A DNA stretch of 64,000 nucleotides, from assembly GCF_964340395.1 (NCBI RefSeq), contig NC_135569.1, positions 17,708,257 through 17,772,256 on the forward strand, given 5' to 3'. Position 1 is the first letter of the stretch; each line of letters starts with the position of its first letter. The position numbers were made by a program, and so were the translations under genes. Under the pieces are notes generated by a model. It made no database searches, was not told the origin of the DNA, and saw only the letters and a program-made list of their open reading frames with translations. The DNA is from Glandiceps talaboti (Eukaryota; Hemichordata; Enteropneusta; Spengelidae). Below, piece by piece: positions 48,261 to 61,649 of this stretch.

Positions 48261-49063
48261 CACTAACTACTATGTAGATAGACAAGTCAATCAGAACAGA
48301 CTATGGCTTTTTTGGAGACATGCTTTGTTTTGTTTTGATTCACAACCTTGACAGAATTATTCAATTTTCCTGTCTTTTCACAAGAGTTACAGGAAGCGTC
48401 CTTTGATAAAATAAATTTTTGATAATTCTAACTTCCATGCACAATGTAGGAGTGTATTCTAGTGAGAGATTCAATCCATGCACTATGTAGGAGTGTATTC
48501 CAGTGAGAGATTCAATCAAGTCTTGTACCATCTTGGTACATTGGAACAAAATCCAATGAGTCCTTTAGGACACAATTTGATCCTAAAATCAGTTTTGTCT
48601 CCGCAATCATGTAATTATCCTCCTGACATTTCCACAAAATCCAATGGCCTCTCTTTCCCAAGCTCTTCTTTTCCCACTAAACTATTCTATTCTAACATGG
48701 ATAAATGAACCTTTCCGGCCAACATCTCCCCTGTGACATTCTAAAGCCTTTCTCTGTCAACAGAATTTTAACTTCTCTTTCACAAGTGTTATCAATACTG
48801 ATTTCATAGGTAGGAACAATTCTGTCGGGAAAAGATTTGAAGCAAGCAGTGGAATTGAACCCATTTTGATACTCATTTATCAATGACAATTAGTTGACTT
48901 GGAATGTGTACAGACTTTGCACATTAACAAATAAATCTAGAATGAAAACAAAATATTGTGAATTACTAGTAGTAACTGGAATTATAGCAGAATAAACAAT
49001 TTCAAATATGAAAATATCATTTTGAAAACACCTTCCTATATGTGTATAGCATGGTTCTATTGT
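48261..49063. other. Probable intron, small duplication only
   Basis: A roughly 45-base segment with GTAGGAGTGTATTC(T/C)AGTGAG occurs twice (about 48433-48515). The minus-strand open frame at 48889-48692 (65 codons) matches nothing I know and has no supporting splice context. Confidence 0.45.
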
Positions 49064-49275
49064 ACGATTCTGTCAAAATTCCTCCATTTTCAAATTTTGT
49101 CAAAATTCCTCCATTTTCAAATTTTGTCAAAATATCTTTATTTGTCAAAAAATCTCTTATTTTCGGATTCTGTCAAAATTTTTCTATTTCAGATTTTGTC
49201 AAAATATATCTATTTTCAGATTTTCAAAATGTTTCCATTTTCAGATACTGTCAATTTATTTCCATTTTCAGTAAC
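49064..49275. repeat. Degenerate tandem repeat, about 25-30-base unit
   Basis: The words TTTTGTCAAAAT and CCATTTTCA(A/G)AT recur about eight times with many substitutions and length changes. The first three copies (CAAAATTCCTCCATTTTC) are the most alike. Confidence 0.75.
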
Positions 49276-49534
49276 TGTAACTTGTATTCTGTACATGACA
49301 TCCAAGAGGCCAAGGCCATACTTTTAATACACTACATGTATATTATCTACTTCTAATTTCACATCAAAATTTAACATGAAAACTACTACAAATTGATCAA
49401 AATATAGAGAAATATAGAAAAAAATCCATCTGAACAAAAATGACGAAGATTTACAAAATTTTTGGTCAAAATGCAAATGGTAGAAAGAAATGTTGCATAA
49501 AAAATATTAAATTTACATGTTTATTTTGATCAAA

Positions 49535-49607
<73 letters not shown>

Positions 49608-50235
49608 GAGTAAACATTAAACAAAAAACAAAAATTTGTAAACAAATATGGCCTCTGTCATCTAATCTCAAATCAAACAAGTTTAACCAAAACATTTTGC
49701 TTTAAAAGTATAAAAAGTATTAGCACATCATTAGAAAAAATGGCGGGAAATGAGATGGCAGACAAATCTACCTCTCCTGATTCATAATAAAATATAATGC
49801 AATAATAAGTACATAGTGCATTACAGAGATGATAATTTATGATGGTGATATATGGAAAGTCCATACAATAACCACTATTACACATCCACTTTACTGAATA
49901 CCAGACGTTGCTCAGCACGAATTATCTCTCACACCAAATTGATTATACCTCCCTCCATCATAGTCAAATGATGACCCATGTAATAGGCACCAACCAAGTG
50001 TTTTTGATGAGTACATGTATGTTTCCTTTGTTTTTGTACTATCTCTACCTATAATGTAAGATATATATTACAGGAGGAGGTTTGGCTGATAAAATATGGT
50101 GTTATCACAAAATAACATGCTCTTTGGAAATTAATCTTTTGCAGAACAAATTACACCAACTTTGCATAATTCTCTCAGGTTAGTCAAAGTACATAAGAAA
50201 TACAAAATGTATCATGATGTAAATGCCCGTTTTTT
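49276..50235. other. Probable intron with a CA microsatellite
   Basis: A CA run of about 34 dinucleotides lies at 49538-49605, directly after AAATATAT. The rest is AT-rich and unremarkable. It does not end in the family 1 hairpin, so it is not one of those elements. Confidence 0.55.
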
Positions 50236-50575
50236 AGAACAGAATAATATATTTTCACCATTATAAAGCCACAACAGTACACAATGGGTAGAACAGAATA
50301 ATATATTTTCACCATTATAAAGCCACAACAGTACACAATGGGTAGAACAGAATAATATATTTTCACCATTATAAAGCCACAACAGTATACAATGGGTAGA
50401 ACACAATAATATATTTTCACCATTATAAAGCCACAACAGTATACAATGGGTAGAACACAATAATATACTTTCACCATTATAAAGCCACAACAGTATACAA
50501 TGGGTAGAACAGAATAATATATTTTCACCATTATAAAGCCACAACAGTACACAATGGGTAGAACAGAATAATATA
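50236..50575. repeat. Tandem repeat, 54-base unit, about 6 copies
   Basis: The unit is AGAACAGAATAATATATTTT, then CACCATTATAAAGCCACAAC, then AGTACACAATGGGT. ACAG/ACAC, GTACAC/GTATAC and one ATATTT/ATACTT are the variants. Minus frames stay open because 54 is a multiple of three. Confidence 0.96.
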
Positions 50576-51194
50576 CTAGATAACAATTACTTTGCTCTAT
50601 GGTACATTTTTAGGCAATATTTTTAATGAGTCTAATTCACAAACATGAATTGACATTATATAACATACATGTATGGCCATTATAAAAAGATTTCAACATT
50701 TTAATCCTATTTTGATTACAGAAACATAATCTGAAATACTTTGAATCACATTATTTTTGTTGGTTTTTCTTAACAGAATTTAAAATATTTTTTATACAAA
50801 AATAAGAACTGTTAATTATTTTCATCTAGTTTTAAAATATTGTTGCTAATATAGAAAGTGTGTACCATAATATATTCACTCATTGGATATGACAGATAAT
50901 AACAATGTAACATTGATCATTATGATTCAATACAAAAAGTCATTTAGTGTCATCAGAAATTGTCAGCATCCATTGTGAGTCAAATATTGAACTTTCAAGA
51001 TATCTATTAAACTGTGTACTTGGATTTGTTTGAACTGTAAATCAATACACATATCACATTATCAGATTCATTTGATGTATTTTTCAGGATAAACGTTCTA
51101 AGCATTGATATACATCGATATTCATCGAATCCCAAATGGTTACTGTTAAAATGTTTTTCACTGCTGCAAATATACTTAGGACTAAAAAAAATAA
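50576..51194. other. Probable intron, no recognised feature
   Basis: Very AT-rich sequence without repeats or exon-like segments. A short ATATACATCGATATTCATCGA motif-like stretch lies near 51108-51128. Confidence 0.4.
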
Positions 51195-52040
51195 TTGTTT
51201 AGTTCCAGTTACCAGACCTCACCTAGCTTTAGTTCCAGTTACCCAACCTCACCTAGCTTTAGTTCCAGTTACCCAACCTCACCTAGCTTTAGTTCCAGTT
51301 ACCCAACCTCACCTAGCTTTAGTTCCAGTTACCCAACCTCACCTAGCTTTAGTTCCAGTTACCCAACCTCACCTAGCTTTAGTTCCAGTTACCCAACCTC
51401 ACCTAGCTTTAGTTCCAGTTACCCAACCTCATCTAGCTTTAGTTCCAGTTACCCAACCTCACCTAGCTTTAGTTCCTATCTTTTCACTGCCGACCCTCAA
51501 CTTCTTCTTAACATATTCAAGGAAAAAATAATAAAATCACAAAAACTGCGAAGTCTCATGAGAAATATTGGATGCTGAAACTGACATCAACTTAAAAAGA
51601 CAAAAATTATTCTTCCAATCTGTAATGGCTGTACATATGATAAGAATGACTAAACAACACAGAGACCATTTGAGGCCTTAGGCGTAAAAAAAAATTGTTT
51701 GGTTCCAATTACATTCAATTTTAAAATAGGTGGGGTAGGTTGATATTTTATTTTATTTTATTATATATTTTTTTCTGTGCGAGCGTCTAGTTCAGGTTTT
51801 CCATTGTTTTCCAAATGGTCTCTGTGTTGTTTATTTCTTCCTATCATATGTATGTCCATTACAGATTGGAAGAACAGTTTTATATTGTCTTTTTAAGTCG
51901 ATGTCAGATTCTGCACCCACTATTTCTTGTGAGACTTCACGATTTTCACAATTTTATTATTATTTTTCTCGAATATGTAAAAAAAAAGGTTAGTGTCGGC
52001 ATGAAAAACTAGGTGGGGGTTGGGTAACTGGAACCACACA
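51195..52040. mobile_element. Foldback element: large imperfect inverted repeat with an expanded left arm
   Basis: The left arm (about 51440-51674) and the reverse complement of the right arm (51811-52035) share, in order, GTTCCAGTTACCCAACC, TGCCGAC, ACATATTC, GTGAAGTCTCA-like text, CTTAAAAAGACA, TTCTTCCAATCTGTAATGG, CATACATATGATA and ACAACACAGAGACCATTTG. I estimate 75-80 percent identity over about 225 bases. The loop (51675-51810) holds another copy of the terminus (GGCGTAAAAAAAAATTG and TTTGGTTCCAATTAC). The outer 30 bases of the left arm have been amplified into a minisatellite (51201-51477). No protein is encoded. It looks like a non-autonomous element or two nested inverted copies. Confidence 0.75.
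51201..51477. repeat. Minisatellite, 30-base unit, about 9 copies
   Basis: The unit is AGTTCCAGTTACCCAACCTC plus ACCTAGCTTT, almost invariant. It is the terminal segment of the foldback element, which appears once at the right end (about 52011-52035, reverse complement). Confidence 0.96.
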
Positions 52041-52491
52041 ACTTTTTTTATTTGGCCTTAACAAAAACAATTAATTTGGTATTATTTTACTGTCACTTTA
52101 TGATTTATCCACTAGTCTTTGAATTATTGAACAATATATGAAATTTTATATTATCATATGATTAGAAATAAATATTCTATATTTTGCATAATATGCTTAT
52201 AATCTTTCTTTGTTCTCTTTGTTCTCCTTTCATCTTGTCATATTTGATGAGTCTCTATAATGTCTGTTTTATCTAAACTATGTAAAACTGGAAATTACAA
52301 CATACAATGTAAGGTTGTGAATGTTGGAACATTTTATGTCAAATCTAAATGAAATAATTTACTGATCAATCATGTAATTTTACTGGACAATCAATTCTTT
52401 GATTTCTTGCAAAATACAAAATATAAAAAAAATGCTTTCTTAAAATTTGAAATAAATTCTAGTCTTCTTTTGTACATGTATATCCTACTAC
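52041..52491. other. Probable intron, no recognised feature
   Basis: AT-rich and unremarkable. Confidence 0.4.
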
Positions 52492-52598
52492 TGTACAATA
52501 CCATTCCACATGTGTTTGTTACAAAGTGTACAATACCATTCCACGTGTATTTGTTACAAAGTGTACAATACCATTCCATATGTGTCTGTTACAAAGTG
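52492..52598. repeat. Tandem repeat, 35-base unit, 3 copies
   Basis: The unit is GTACAATACCATTCCACATG plus TGTTTGTTACAAAGT, with single-base changes between copies. Confidence 0.9.
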
Positions 52599-52625
52599 TT
52601 TGTTAACAGGCAGTAAAAAACCTAA

Positions 52626-52800
52626 GAGAGTTACAGGCATATCAAAGTGTTACAGACATCATAGTGTTACAGACATATAGTGTTACAGGCATATCAGTGT
52701 TACAGACATCAAAGTGTTACAGACATACACATATCAAAGTGTTACAGATACAATGTTACAGGCAACTCAGTGTCACAGCATATCATGGTGTTATAAGTAT
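52626..52800. repeat. Degenerate short tandem repeat around GTGTTACAGACAT
   Basis: GTGTTACAG(A/G)CAT(A/C) recurs about eight times with 15-23-base spacing. Copies differ in the bases between these words. Confidence 0.75.
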
Positions 52801-53983
52801 ATCTGTGTGTATATGCATGTGTCTGTATAAACTGTCTACTTTACATACACACACTAACATGTAAACGGTAGCTAGCTGCACATTGTACATAAATAAGACA
52901 TACCAATTATTTCAATGTCCTTCCCATCCATTTTCCTATAAAGTCAGGCCTTCATCCTTTATTAGTATCCTAAAACTATTAACCCTCTACAAACACAATC
53001 CAATTTAATTGAAAAACACTCCAAATTTGGTATTGACAGTTTGTCTTAGCAACAACAGGTGATGACAATGTCATAATAGTGACTGCCATTTCAACTCTGG
53101 TACTTTGGCCAAGTGAAAAAAGACAGCAAGTGTTGACACAAAATCTTAAGAAATGAACCTAACTGTAGTTCCATTATATGCCTTGTCTGTTTGGATAAAT
53201 TCTTAGGACAAATTGAGTTAGTTGAAAGTTAGTTTGATGACAGAAAAGACTTCCGTGTTTTATTGGCAACTACATTACTGTGCAATTGACAAGTTGTCTT
53301 TCTCTGCTGTCAACATCAATAAAATCCTTTCATTCCATTTTAAGTGTGAATTGTCTATTGATATGAGTTTAAAGTTAGGATCCTACTCTGGCCAACATTT
53401 TCCTCTTCGTGATTTCCTTGACATTCTTTGTATTCCATATTGTCCGAGAAGCTTTCCATGTGTGTCTACTACAAAACAATCCATGTGGCCCAAAACAACC
53501 TCTCAACATTAAGCCATGACAAACACCTATATTGAACTCGGTATCAATCACTTCAGGGGACATTTTACATCAATTAAAAAACTCAACAAAGTATAATGAC
53601 TTCTTCGCTCTGAAATGAGAAGGGTTTGAATAAAACGACATATTTGTGTGCATTATGGCACCATATACATGTATAATACAAGCCATGATGTTTACTAAGT
53701 GTCTACTTCTAAATGAGAAGGCTTGACAACTACTTGTATGGTCAGCAAAGTACTTCCATTGTTGTCACACCTGCTTCAACTTCCACCATTTTTCACAAGC
53801 CTGTGTTATCAGAGCAGACAAGTACATGATGGGTTTTGTGTAACTTTCACATTACACTACTGTAACTGATTTGTAGAATTATTGTCTTTTCAACTGTGAT
53901 GGTAATAGTCCCACTATAGTTTTGAAACAATATCAAAGACATTAATCAATACATAAAAATGAAAAATACTGCAAATGACGTTG
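52801..53983. other. Non-coding, no recognised feature
   Basis: An open plus-strand frame at 53222-53512 (96 codons) and a minus one at 53563-53375 overlap. Neither resembles a known protein and I do not call a gene. A GTGTCTACT word occurs a few times. Confidence 0.4.
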
Positions 53984-55191
53984 TAGCACAACTGTATAGT
54001 TTTTAACATTTTTTATCCATACTAGTCCATATAACAATAGGTGTTCATTTGCTGAATGACTATCCAACATTGTTGCTATCTTTGCGATATATACAATCGT
54101 TTGGTAGTTGCAATGGGCGTGGTCATGTTGCTAGATATATTTTCACACATTTCTTAATGTTTTTTTCACTTGTGTATGAATTCCTGAATTTATCTTTGCA
54201 ATATTGTGATCATTTGGCTTGTTGCTAGGCACATTTGCATACATTTTTTGAATGTTTATTCATTTGTCTTTCAATTCCTGTTATCTTTGCAATATACATG
54301 ATTATTTGGCTGTTGTTATGTGCATGGTCTTGTTGATAGGCAAATTTACATAAGTTTTTCAATGTTTGTTCAATTGTCTATTAATCCCTGTTATCTTTCT
54401 GAAATACACTACCGTTTGGTTGTTGCTATGGGTGTGGTCATGGTTGCTAGGGATATTTGCATACATTTTTGAATGTTTACTCACTTGCCTACCAGATGAT
54501 GTTGTTATTTGAGCAAAATATACTGCCATTCAATTGTTGCTAAGGGCGTGGTTATGGTTGCTAGGGCCAATTGTGTCAAAATATTTTGAGGAAATCTGCA
54601 GAATAACACTTCTAGATATATAACACCAAGTTTCAGTCTCACTGACCAAGTACTTTTTGAGATATAAATTTTTGACCAAAATTCACATTTTTACACCTAA
54701 TTTGCATATTACTGATGAGATCATTATATGCTTAATATTTCTTCATCTATACACCCACAGATGCATCCCTGTTAAATTTCAACCCAATCTGCTCAATACT
54801 TTTGGAATTATAGGTTTTTGACCAAAAAGACACATTTTTAGCCCTAATATGCATATTACTAAGGGAATAATCATGTCATGAAGAAATCTTAATTTACTCA
54901 CATTTAAGAATGTTCCCACCAAATTATCTGCCAATCTGCCAAAAATCACATTTTTTGACCCAAAACCCACATCTCTGATGCAATCATTTTCATTTGAACA
55001 ATTTCCCAACTACACAGCAGAAGTATTAACATGACCACCAAATATCAAAGCAATCAGTCCAGCAGTTTTTTACTTTAAGTTGTTTATACACATACATCCA
55101 CACACACAGACAGACAGACAGACAGACAGAAAGACACTTTGCCATGCCTATAGCACTAGTGACTACTGAACCTTTGGTTCAGTCGTGCTAA
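53984..55191 (+). mobile_element. Family 1 element, copy D (full length)
   Basis: The left end is TAGCACAACTGTA (53984). Four tandem units around GTTGCTA(G/T)G and TTGCATACATTTTTTGAATG lie in the left half (about 54090-54560), so this copy amplified a different segment from copy A. The TTTTTGACCAAAA core follows (54670-54970), then CA and CAGA tracts (about 55096-55130). The hairpin ends TTCAGTCGTGCTA at 55190, and A residues follow. Confidence 0.78.
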
Positions 55192-55224
55192 AAATTGATG
55201 AAGTAAAATTGAGCAATGGTGTTG

Positions 55225-55860
55225 TAGCACGACTGTACATCTTTTTTGTTTATGTTAATCAGGTTGGCTATCCAGTTCTGTTACCTTTACTGTATATGCT
55301 ATCATGTGGCTGCTGATATAAGCAAGGTCATGTTGCTAGGCATATTTGCATTCACTTTTTGGATCTTTTATCCACTTGCCTGACCAGCCCTGTTATTATC
55401 TTGGTGACATATTTTGAATGTTTATTGATTTGCCAATTAATTTCTGTTCCTATCTTTGCAATAAACACCACCATTTGGCTGTTGCTATGGCCATGGTCTT
55501 GTTGCTAAGGATATAGGCTATAGGCATCACCATTAAATTTCACCCCAATCTGTTCAGTAGTTTTGAAATTATAGATTTTTGACCAGACACATTTTTAGAC
55601 CTAATTTGCATATCTCTGACAGCATCTTCATGTCATGACCAATTCTTAATCCAAACACCCCTAAGAACCTTCCCATCAAACATCAGTCCAATCTGCACAG
55701 TAGTTTTTAAACTATAGATTTTTGACAATGATGGGATCATCATGTTATGAACAATTCTTAATCAGCACACTATTAAGAACATGCCCACATTTTGCCTTGA
55801 AATTTCTCAACTAGACACCACAAGTAATGTCCCAACCAAAACCAAAGCAATCTTATTCAT
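55225..55860 (+). mobile_element. Family 1 element, copy E (3'-truncated)
   Basis: The left end TAGCACGACTGTA starts 34 bases after copy D ends, in the same direction. Core units with TTTTTGAC and CTAATTTGCATAT continue to CCAACCAAAACCAAAGCAATC near 55855. The microsatellite and hairpin are missing. Confidence 0.7.
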
Positions 55861-57369
55861 ACTAAATCTGAGAATCCTAAAGACGTTCTTTTTTGCACAG
55901 AAATAAACTTTTTTTTTCATCTTTAATAGAGAAACCCTGTATCACAAAATATCAGAGAACACAATTCATCTGTCATTGACAAAATAATTACAGTTTTTTT
56001 GTTTTTTGTTGATGTGATATGAGCCCTCAAGTAAGACGATGAGTATGAATTGAAAGAGATTTACCATAACACTCACAGCCTGTGTAAGATATCAATATTT
56101 TCTGAGTGACTCAAAGAAAACCAAATATTGACTGCATTCCAAACCAATATACTTGTATACCCATGTATAACTTCTATAACATTACTCTCCCGTAACTCCT
56201 AAGCCATTCGCAAATATTACAGTTTTACAATGATGAAAACTACTAAGTTATCACAAGCTGAATTGCAAATGATCTCATTTGAATAACATGCAAATGATCT
56301 ACTTTGTTATGCATAATTAAAATGTACCATTATGACTCTTGCATAAAATACAAGAAACTGAGCATTCTGAATCTCAAAGTTACTTTTTTTTTAAATTTCA
56401 TTTTTTCAAAATTTACTTTTGGCTCAATTGAAACATATATTAAGAATGCATCAAAGTGAATCTGCTGTATTCCACGTTATTGTCGATCTCATTCCATTTT
56501 GTTATTATACCATCTCGTCCATCATTGTCAAACCTTTCCCTTTCCTAGCTTTATTTCCTCTCAGCTGAGTTCCTCTTTCATATCCTTTAAACGATGCGTG
56601 CTGTGCCTGCTTTATGACATTCCCGTTGTTCCGTCACAACTTATTTCCGTTTAGAAAATTGACATGACTATGTATATTTGTGGAAGACAAGAGATTTCTC
56701 ATGATGTATGGTTTTAATTTGTCTTCCATTACCCATTAGAAAAGAAGATGGCTAGGTCAGTGTTTGTTGTAATAAAAACATATGTACATGTATTTGTCAT
56801 TTGGTGGGGTCCTCCATCTATACCTAAATTTTGACAGCTATAACAAGATATTAAGTTATCAAACTACACTACATATAAGTTCAAATATTCTATGCCCATT
56901 GAATCACGACTCAAGTATGAACACATTAAAATCAAAGCTTACTCAGGAAATTATTAAAATGGTACAATTTGGGTGGTATAGACATTTGCAACAGAGAGAA
57001 ATTACCACTCTTCCATGGTCACATATCAAGGGACTTGCTCTAACAAACGCTAGCATCATAAATATTCAACTTTCAACAATCAATGTCTGTTTGGTCGCCA
57101 TCTCAGCTATTCACATGTGTTAACAGATGGACAATAAACTCGCTAGTTTTCATCAAAAATTCATTTCTAGGCTATATTGCCACTATTGTCACTGGCTTGT
57201 CGGTCAACTCACACTGCACTAATATTTCTCTATTAGGAATTTATTGTAAACAGGCAACATACAATATAGTTGCATTCAAAGCATTTATCACAAGCAAAAG
57301 ATTCAAATACATTTTCTACTCTAAATCAAGCAGCTCAAAACTTGAGGAAAAATAGCGCCAATAGCATTG
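55861..57369. other. Non-coding, no recognised feature
   Basis: About 1.5 kb of AT-rich sequence. The longest open frame (56782-57123, plus, 113 codons) has no recognisable features. Confidence 0.45.
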
Positions 57370-57943
<574 letters not shown>

Positions 57944-58079
57944 AAAATGTTATCACACATAAAATTAATTTCAAATATTTGAACACTTTCCTTTCTTGAT
58001 TATTTTAACCTCAATCTTCATTTCAATGAACAATTCAAATTTTTGCACTTAACAAATATTTGAATTTACAAATTATTAA

Positions 58080-58612
58080 GACAAGAGATCATGGTAGAGT
58101 GCAGATTGCAGACTGTAAGACAATAGATCATGGTAGAGTGCAGATTGCAGACTGTAAGACAATAGATCATGGTAGAGTGCAGATTGCAGACTGTAAGACA
58201 ATAGATCATGGTAGAGTGCAGATTGCACACTGTAAGACAATAGATCATGGTAGAGACTAGAGTGCAGATTGCAGACTGTAAGACAAGAGATCATGGTAGA
58301 GTGCAGATTGCAGACTGTAAGACAAGAGATCATGGTAGAGACTAGAGTGCAGATTGCAGACTGTAAGACAATAGATCATGATAGAGTGCAGATTGCAGAC
58401 TGTAAGACAAGAGATCATGGTAGAGTGCAGATTGCAGACTGTAAGACAATAGATCATGGTAGAGTGCAGATTGCAGACTGTAAGACAATAGATCATGATA
58501 GAGTGCAGATTGCAGACTGTAAGACAATAGATCATGGTAGAGTGCAGATTGCAGACTGTAAGACAATAGATCATGGTAGAGACTAGAGTGCAGATTGCAG
58601 ACTGTAAGACAG
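58080..58612. repeat. Minisatellite, 39/46-base unit, about 13 copies
   Basis: The unit is GACAATAGATCATGGTAGAG plus TGCAGATTGCAGACTGTAA. Three units have seven extra bases (GAGACTAGAG). AATAG/AAGAG and ATGG/ATGA vary. Confidence 0.95.
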
Positions 58613-59529
58613 TATGTGAAAAGTAGCAGAGTACTCTTGTCGTCAAGAGAAACGTACGTGACAACGTATACTCAGCAATATTAAACTAATACACCAAATT
58701 CAGGAAATGTATTTTTTCTAAATGAGATAGCCTAACCTATAAAGAAGTTAATGTAAGGAAACTTAGTTATACAGCTAATGAAAGTAATCAAGGAATTCCA
58801 GGCAACCCACACTAATAATATCAAGTGTCAGTGTAAAAACATATATTGGCTCTGACAGTTTCTATTTATTCGTTCAGTTTTATGACTGCCCTCTATGTTA
58901 AGCGTAATGATGGGAAACGAGTTTTAGTCAAATGCAAGCAGCACGTAGTTGACAAAGGTACATTAAGAAACTGCTGCACATCTGAAGATATATGGTTATG
59001 GGGCACAGTAATGAGCACTGCGTTACAAATGAGATGTGCACAGACCATGACTCGCATACCAAATAAGGAAATCACGACAGAGATCATGAACAGCACTTTA
59101 AACTTGGGATATTGTCTCTCGTTTCTCTCTTCTCACGATTCTTACCAGTACAAGCTACTACACTTTTTCCAATCTGCGAAAGTAAAATCTACCTGAGTTT
59201 TCCAGAATTTAAAGTATTTTCCAAAGACCACTAATGTATGTATCAAACAACACAAGTACAAAATGTACATTTTGATTTTCCCAATGATTAACATTAAACA
59301 CAAACCCTTGAATTTCCCTGTCCTTGTTACGAAGACCAAGATATTCCAACAAGATTATATTAATACAAAGATTTAAACAGTGACAAAATGTTGTGTAGTG
59401 AGCAAAAGTCTAATTTTCAAAATCTACTAAACTTAGGAATAATTAGCAATGTAATATTTCCTATTTACAATGTGTACTACAACAATATGTTGATTTTCAA
59501 AGTGAAACACAATTACCTTGAACAAAACA
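58613..59529. other. Non-coding or unassigned, one open frame of unclear status
   Basis: A plus-strand frame at 58846-59196 (116 codons, text such as YVKRNDGKRVLVKCKQHVVD) has fairly coding-like composition, but I do not recognise it. On the minus strand TTTACTTTCGCAG and TGGTAAGAATC flank a 28-nt segment at about 59148-59175, like a micro-exon, without further support. Neither is called a gene. Confidence 0.25.
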
Positions 59530-60312
59530 TTTTTCATCTACATTCCACCCCTTAATATGTCTAATGTAGTGTTGTATTTTCTACATTCTAACTCTTAATA
59601 TGTCTAGTGTAGTGTTGTATTTTCTACATTCCACCCCTTAACATGTCTAGTGTAGTGTTGTATTTTCTACATTCTACCTCTTAACATGTCTAGTGTAGTG
59701 TTGTATTTTCTACATTCTACCTCTTAATATGTCTAGTGTAGTGTTGTATTTTCTACATTCTACCTCTTAACATGTCTAGTGTAGTGTTGTATTTTCTACA
59801 TTCTACCTCTTAACATGTCTAGTGTAGTGTTGTATTTTCTACATTCTACCTCTTAACATGTCTAGTGTAGTGTTGTATTTTCTACATTCTACCTCTTAAC
59901 ATGTCTAGTGTAGTGTTGTATTTTCTACATTCTACCTCTTAATATGTCTAGTGTAGTGTTGTATTTTCTACATTCTACCTCTTAATATGTCTAGTGTAGT
60001 GTTGTATTTTCTACATTCTACCTCTTAACATGTCTAGTGTAGTGTTGTATTTTCTACATTCTACCTCTTAACATGTCTAGTGTAGTGTTGTATTTTCTAC
60101 ATTCTACCTCTTAATATGTCTAGTGTAGTGTTGTATTTTCTACATTCTACCTCTTAATATGTCTAGTGTAGTGTTGTATTTTCTACATTCTACCTCTTAA
60201 CATGTCTAGTGTAGTGTTGTATTTTCTACATTCTACCTCTTAATATGTCTAGTGTAGTGTTGTATTTTCTACATTCTACCTCTTAACATGTCTAGTGTAG
60301 TGTTGTATTTTC
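59530..60312. repeat. Minisatellite, 43-base unit, about 18 copies
   Basis: The unit is TTTTCTACATTCTACCTCTT, then AACATGTCTAGTGTAGTGTT, then GTA. AACATG/AATATG alternates. The first units (CCACCCCTTAA, TCTAATGTAG) are the most divergent. Confidence 0.96.
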
Positions 60313-61649
60313 AACTTGTGACAGAACTGTCCAAATATTCAAACATAATTTGTTGATTCCAACAAAATCTTTCTCTGGCAAGTAAAAAAGAAAGAGAGTC
60401 TTTTTGCTTGAGGGAGTGAAAACTAAAGATCACTGTTCTATACATGTAGGTATGTATTGACTCAGAAGAAACACCAGCTCAACACACAAATTGGCTTACA
60501 ACAATACATTGCTTTGCTATACAAACAGTTAGCTGGAAGTCAAAGACAGAAATGAGCAGAATAAGACACAACAAAGGAATTCCCAACGATCATAAGAACG
60601 GCTGAGAAATAACTCTAGGCAATATGGTTTGTTTGTTGAAAAATGTTCCACAGTACCTACATGTATATATATCTAAGGGCTATATTGAGAATTTATTTGA
60701 AAAACAAACTTTCAGCATTTTACTCCAAATAGGATAGTAATGTTGGTTTATATTAGTTTGTTGACACACTAAGATAATGAAACAAATTCATAATGCTCAG
60801 CTGCATCCCTAGTTCACATTTGCATATTGCTATTTTGGCCAACAGAGATTTACAGTGTCAGCATCCAGCTAAAAAATGTGAAGCATTCATGAAAGCAGAA
60901 TGACTACTTCTTTTTCTCCCTGGTATTTCATCGTATTGTGTTCAGGCATATCAGAAACATGATGAACTTAAAGCACCCTGTAAAAATGTCACTTATTTCA
61001 GGTAACACTATTCTTTCTTTCATATGTTACTGGATAAAGTATCAAAATAACACATCAAGAAGATTAGGTTGTGTATTTTATCTGATAAAGTGGGCTTTCT
61101 TAAAAGCATACCACTTTCTGAGTTACTACAACTTAGCGACATATTCTATACAGATACTATGACTAGACTACTGCACTCTGTACTCTGTAGTCTTTGCTTA
61201 TAGCACTGTAAAAACTGTTGTAGTTTCATCCCGATTTAGTTTGACATAAAACAGGATAAGCTTGTTTCACTGGACACCAATATTCTCAAGTACCTTACTT
61301 TAAGTACATTTGGTGGCTCAAGCCAAGCTTTGGCAGCTTGATCAACAATCAAAACAAGACCCAGACATCGATCCCCAAAATAGGGAACACAACACCAAGG
61401 GTTTTTTTGTTCGTCTTGTCATGGGTATACACATGTACAATCAGTCTGTCTTTTAGTCAGGCTTAACATTAGCATGACTGCATCTGTTCCAACTGACAAA
61501 GAGAACTGAAAAGCGTTTTATACGGTACCTATATGGTTGAATTCGACTGAATATAATTAGTCTAAAACGCTGTCAGGTTAAACAATCACAGAATTCCAAA
61601 TATCTAAACAATTTTTGTATTTACAAGAAACGTCAAAGCTCTGAAATGA
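60313..61649. other. Non-coding, no recognised feature
   Basis: About 1.3 kb without repeats. The plus-strand frame 60938-61162 has no recognisable protein features. Confidence 0.45.

Noticed and set aside
48692-48889. 65-codon minus-strand frame just upstream of the Eph cysteine-rich exon
   Set aside because: Tested as a ligand-binding exon, but its text does not match that domain and the flanks lack a suitable donor.
53222-53563. Overlapping plus and minus open frames of 96 and 62 codons
   Set aside because: No known protein features, no splice context, and the two frames overlap on opposite strands, so at most one could be real.
59148-59175. 28-nt segment with good acceptor and donor strings on the minus strand
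   Set aside because: Too short to judge. Phase and encoded residues do not fit a known Eph exon, and such strings occur by chance in this AT-rich sequence.
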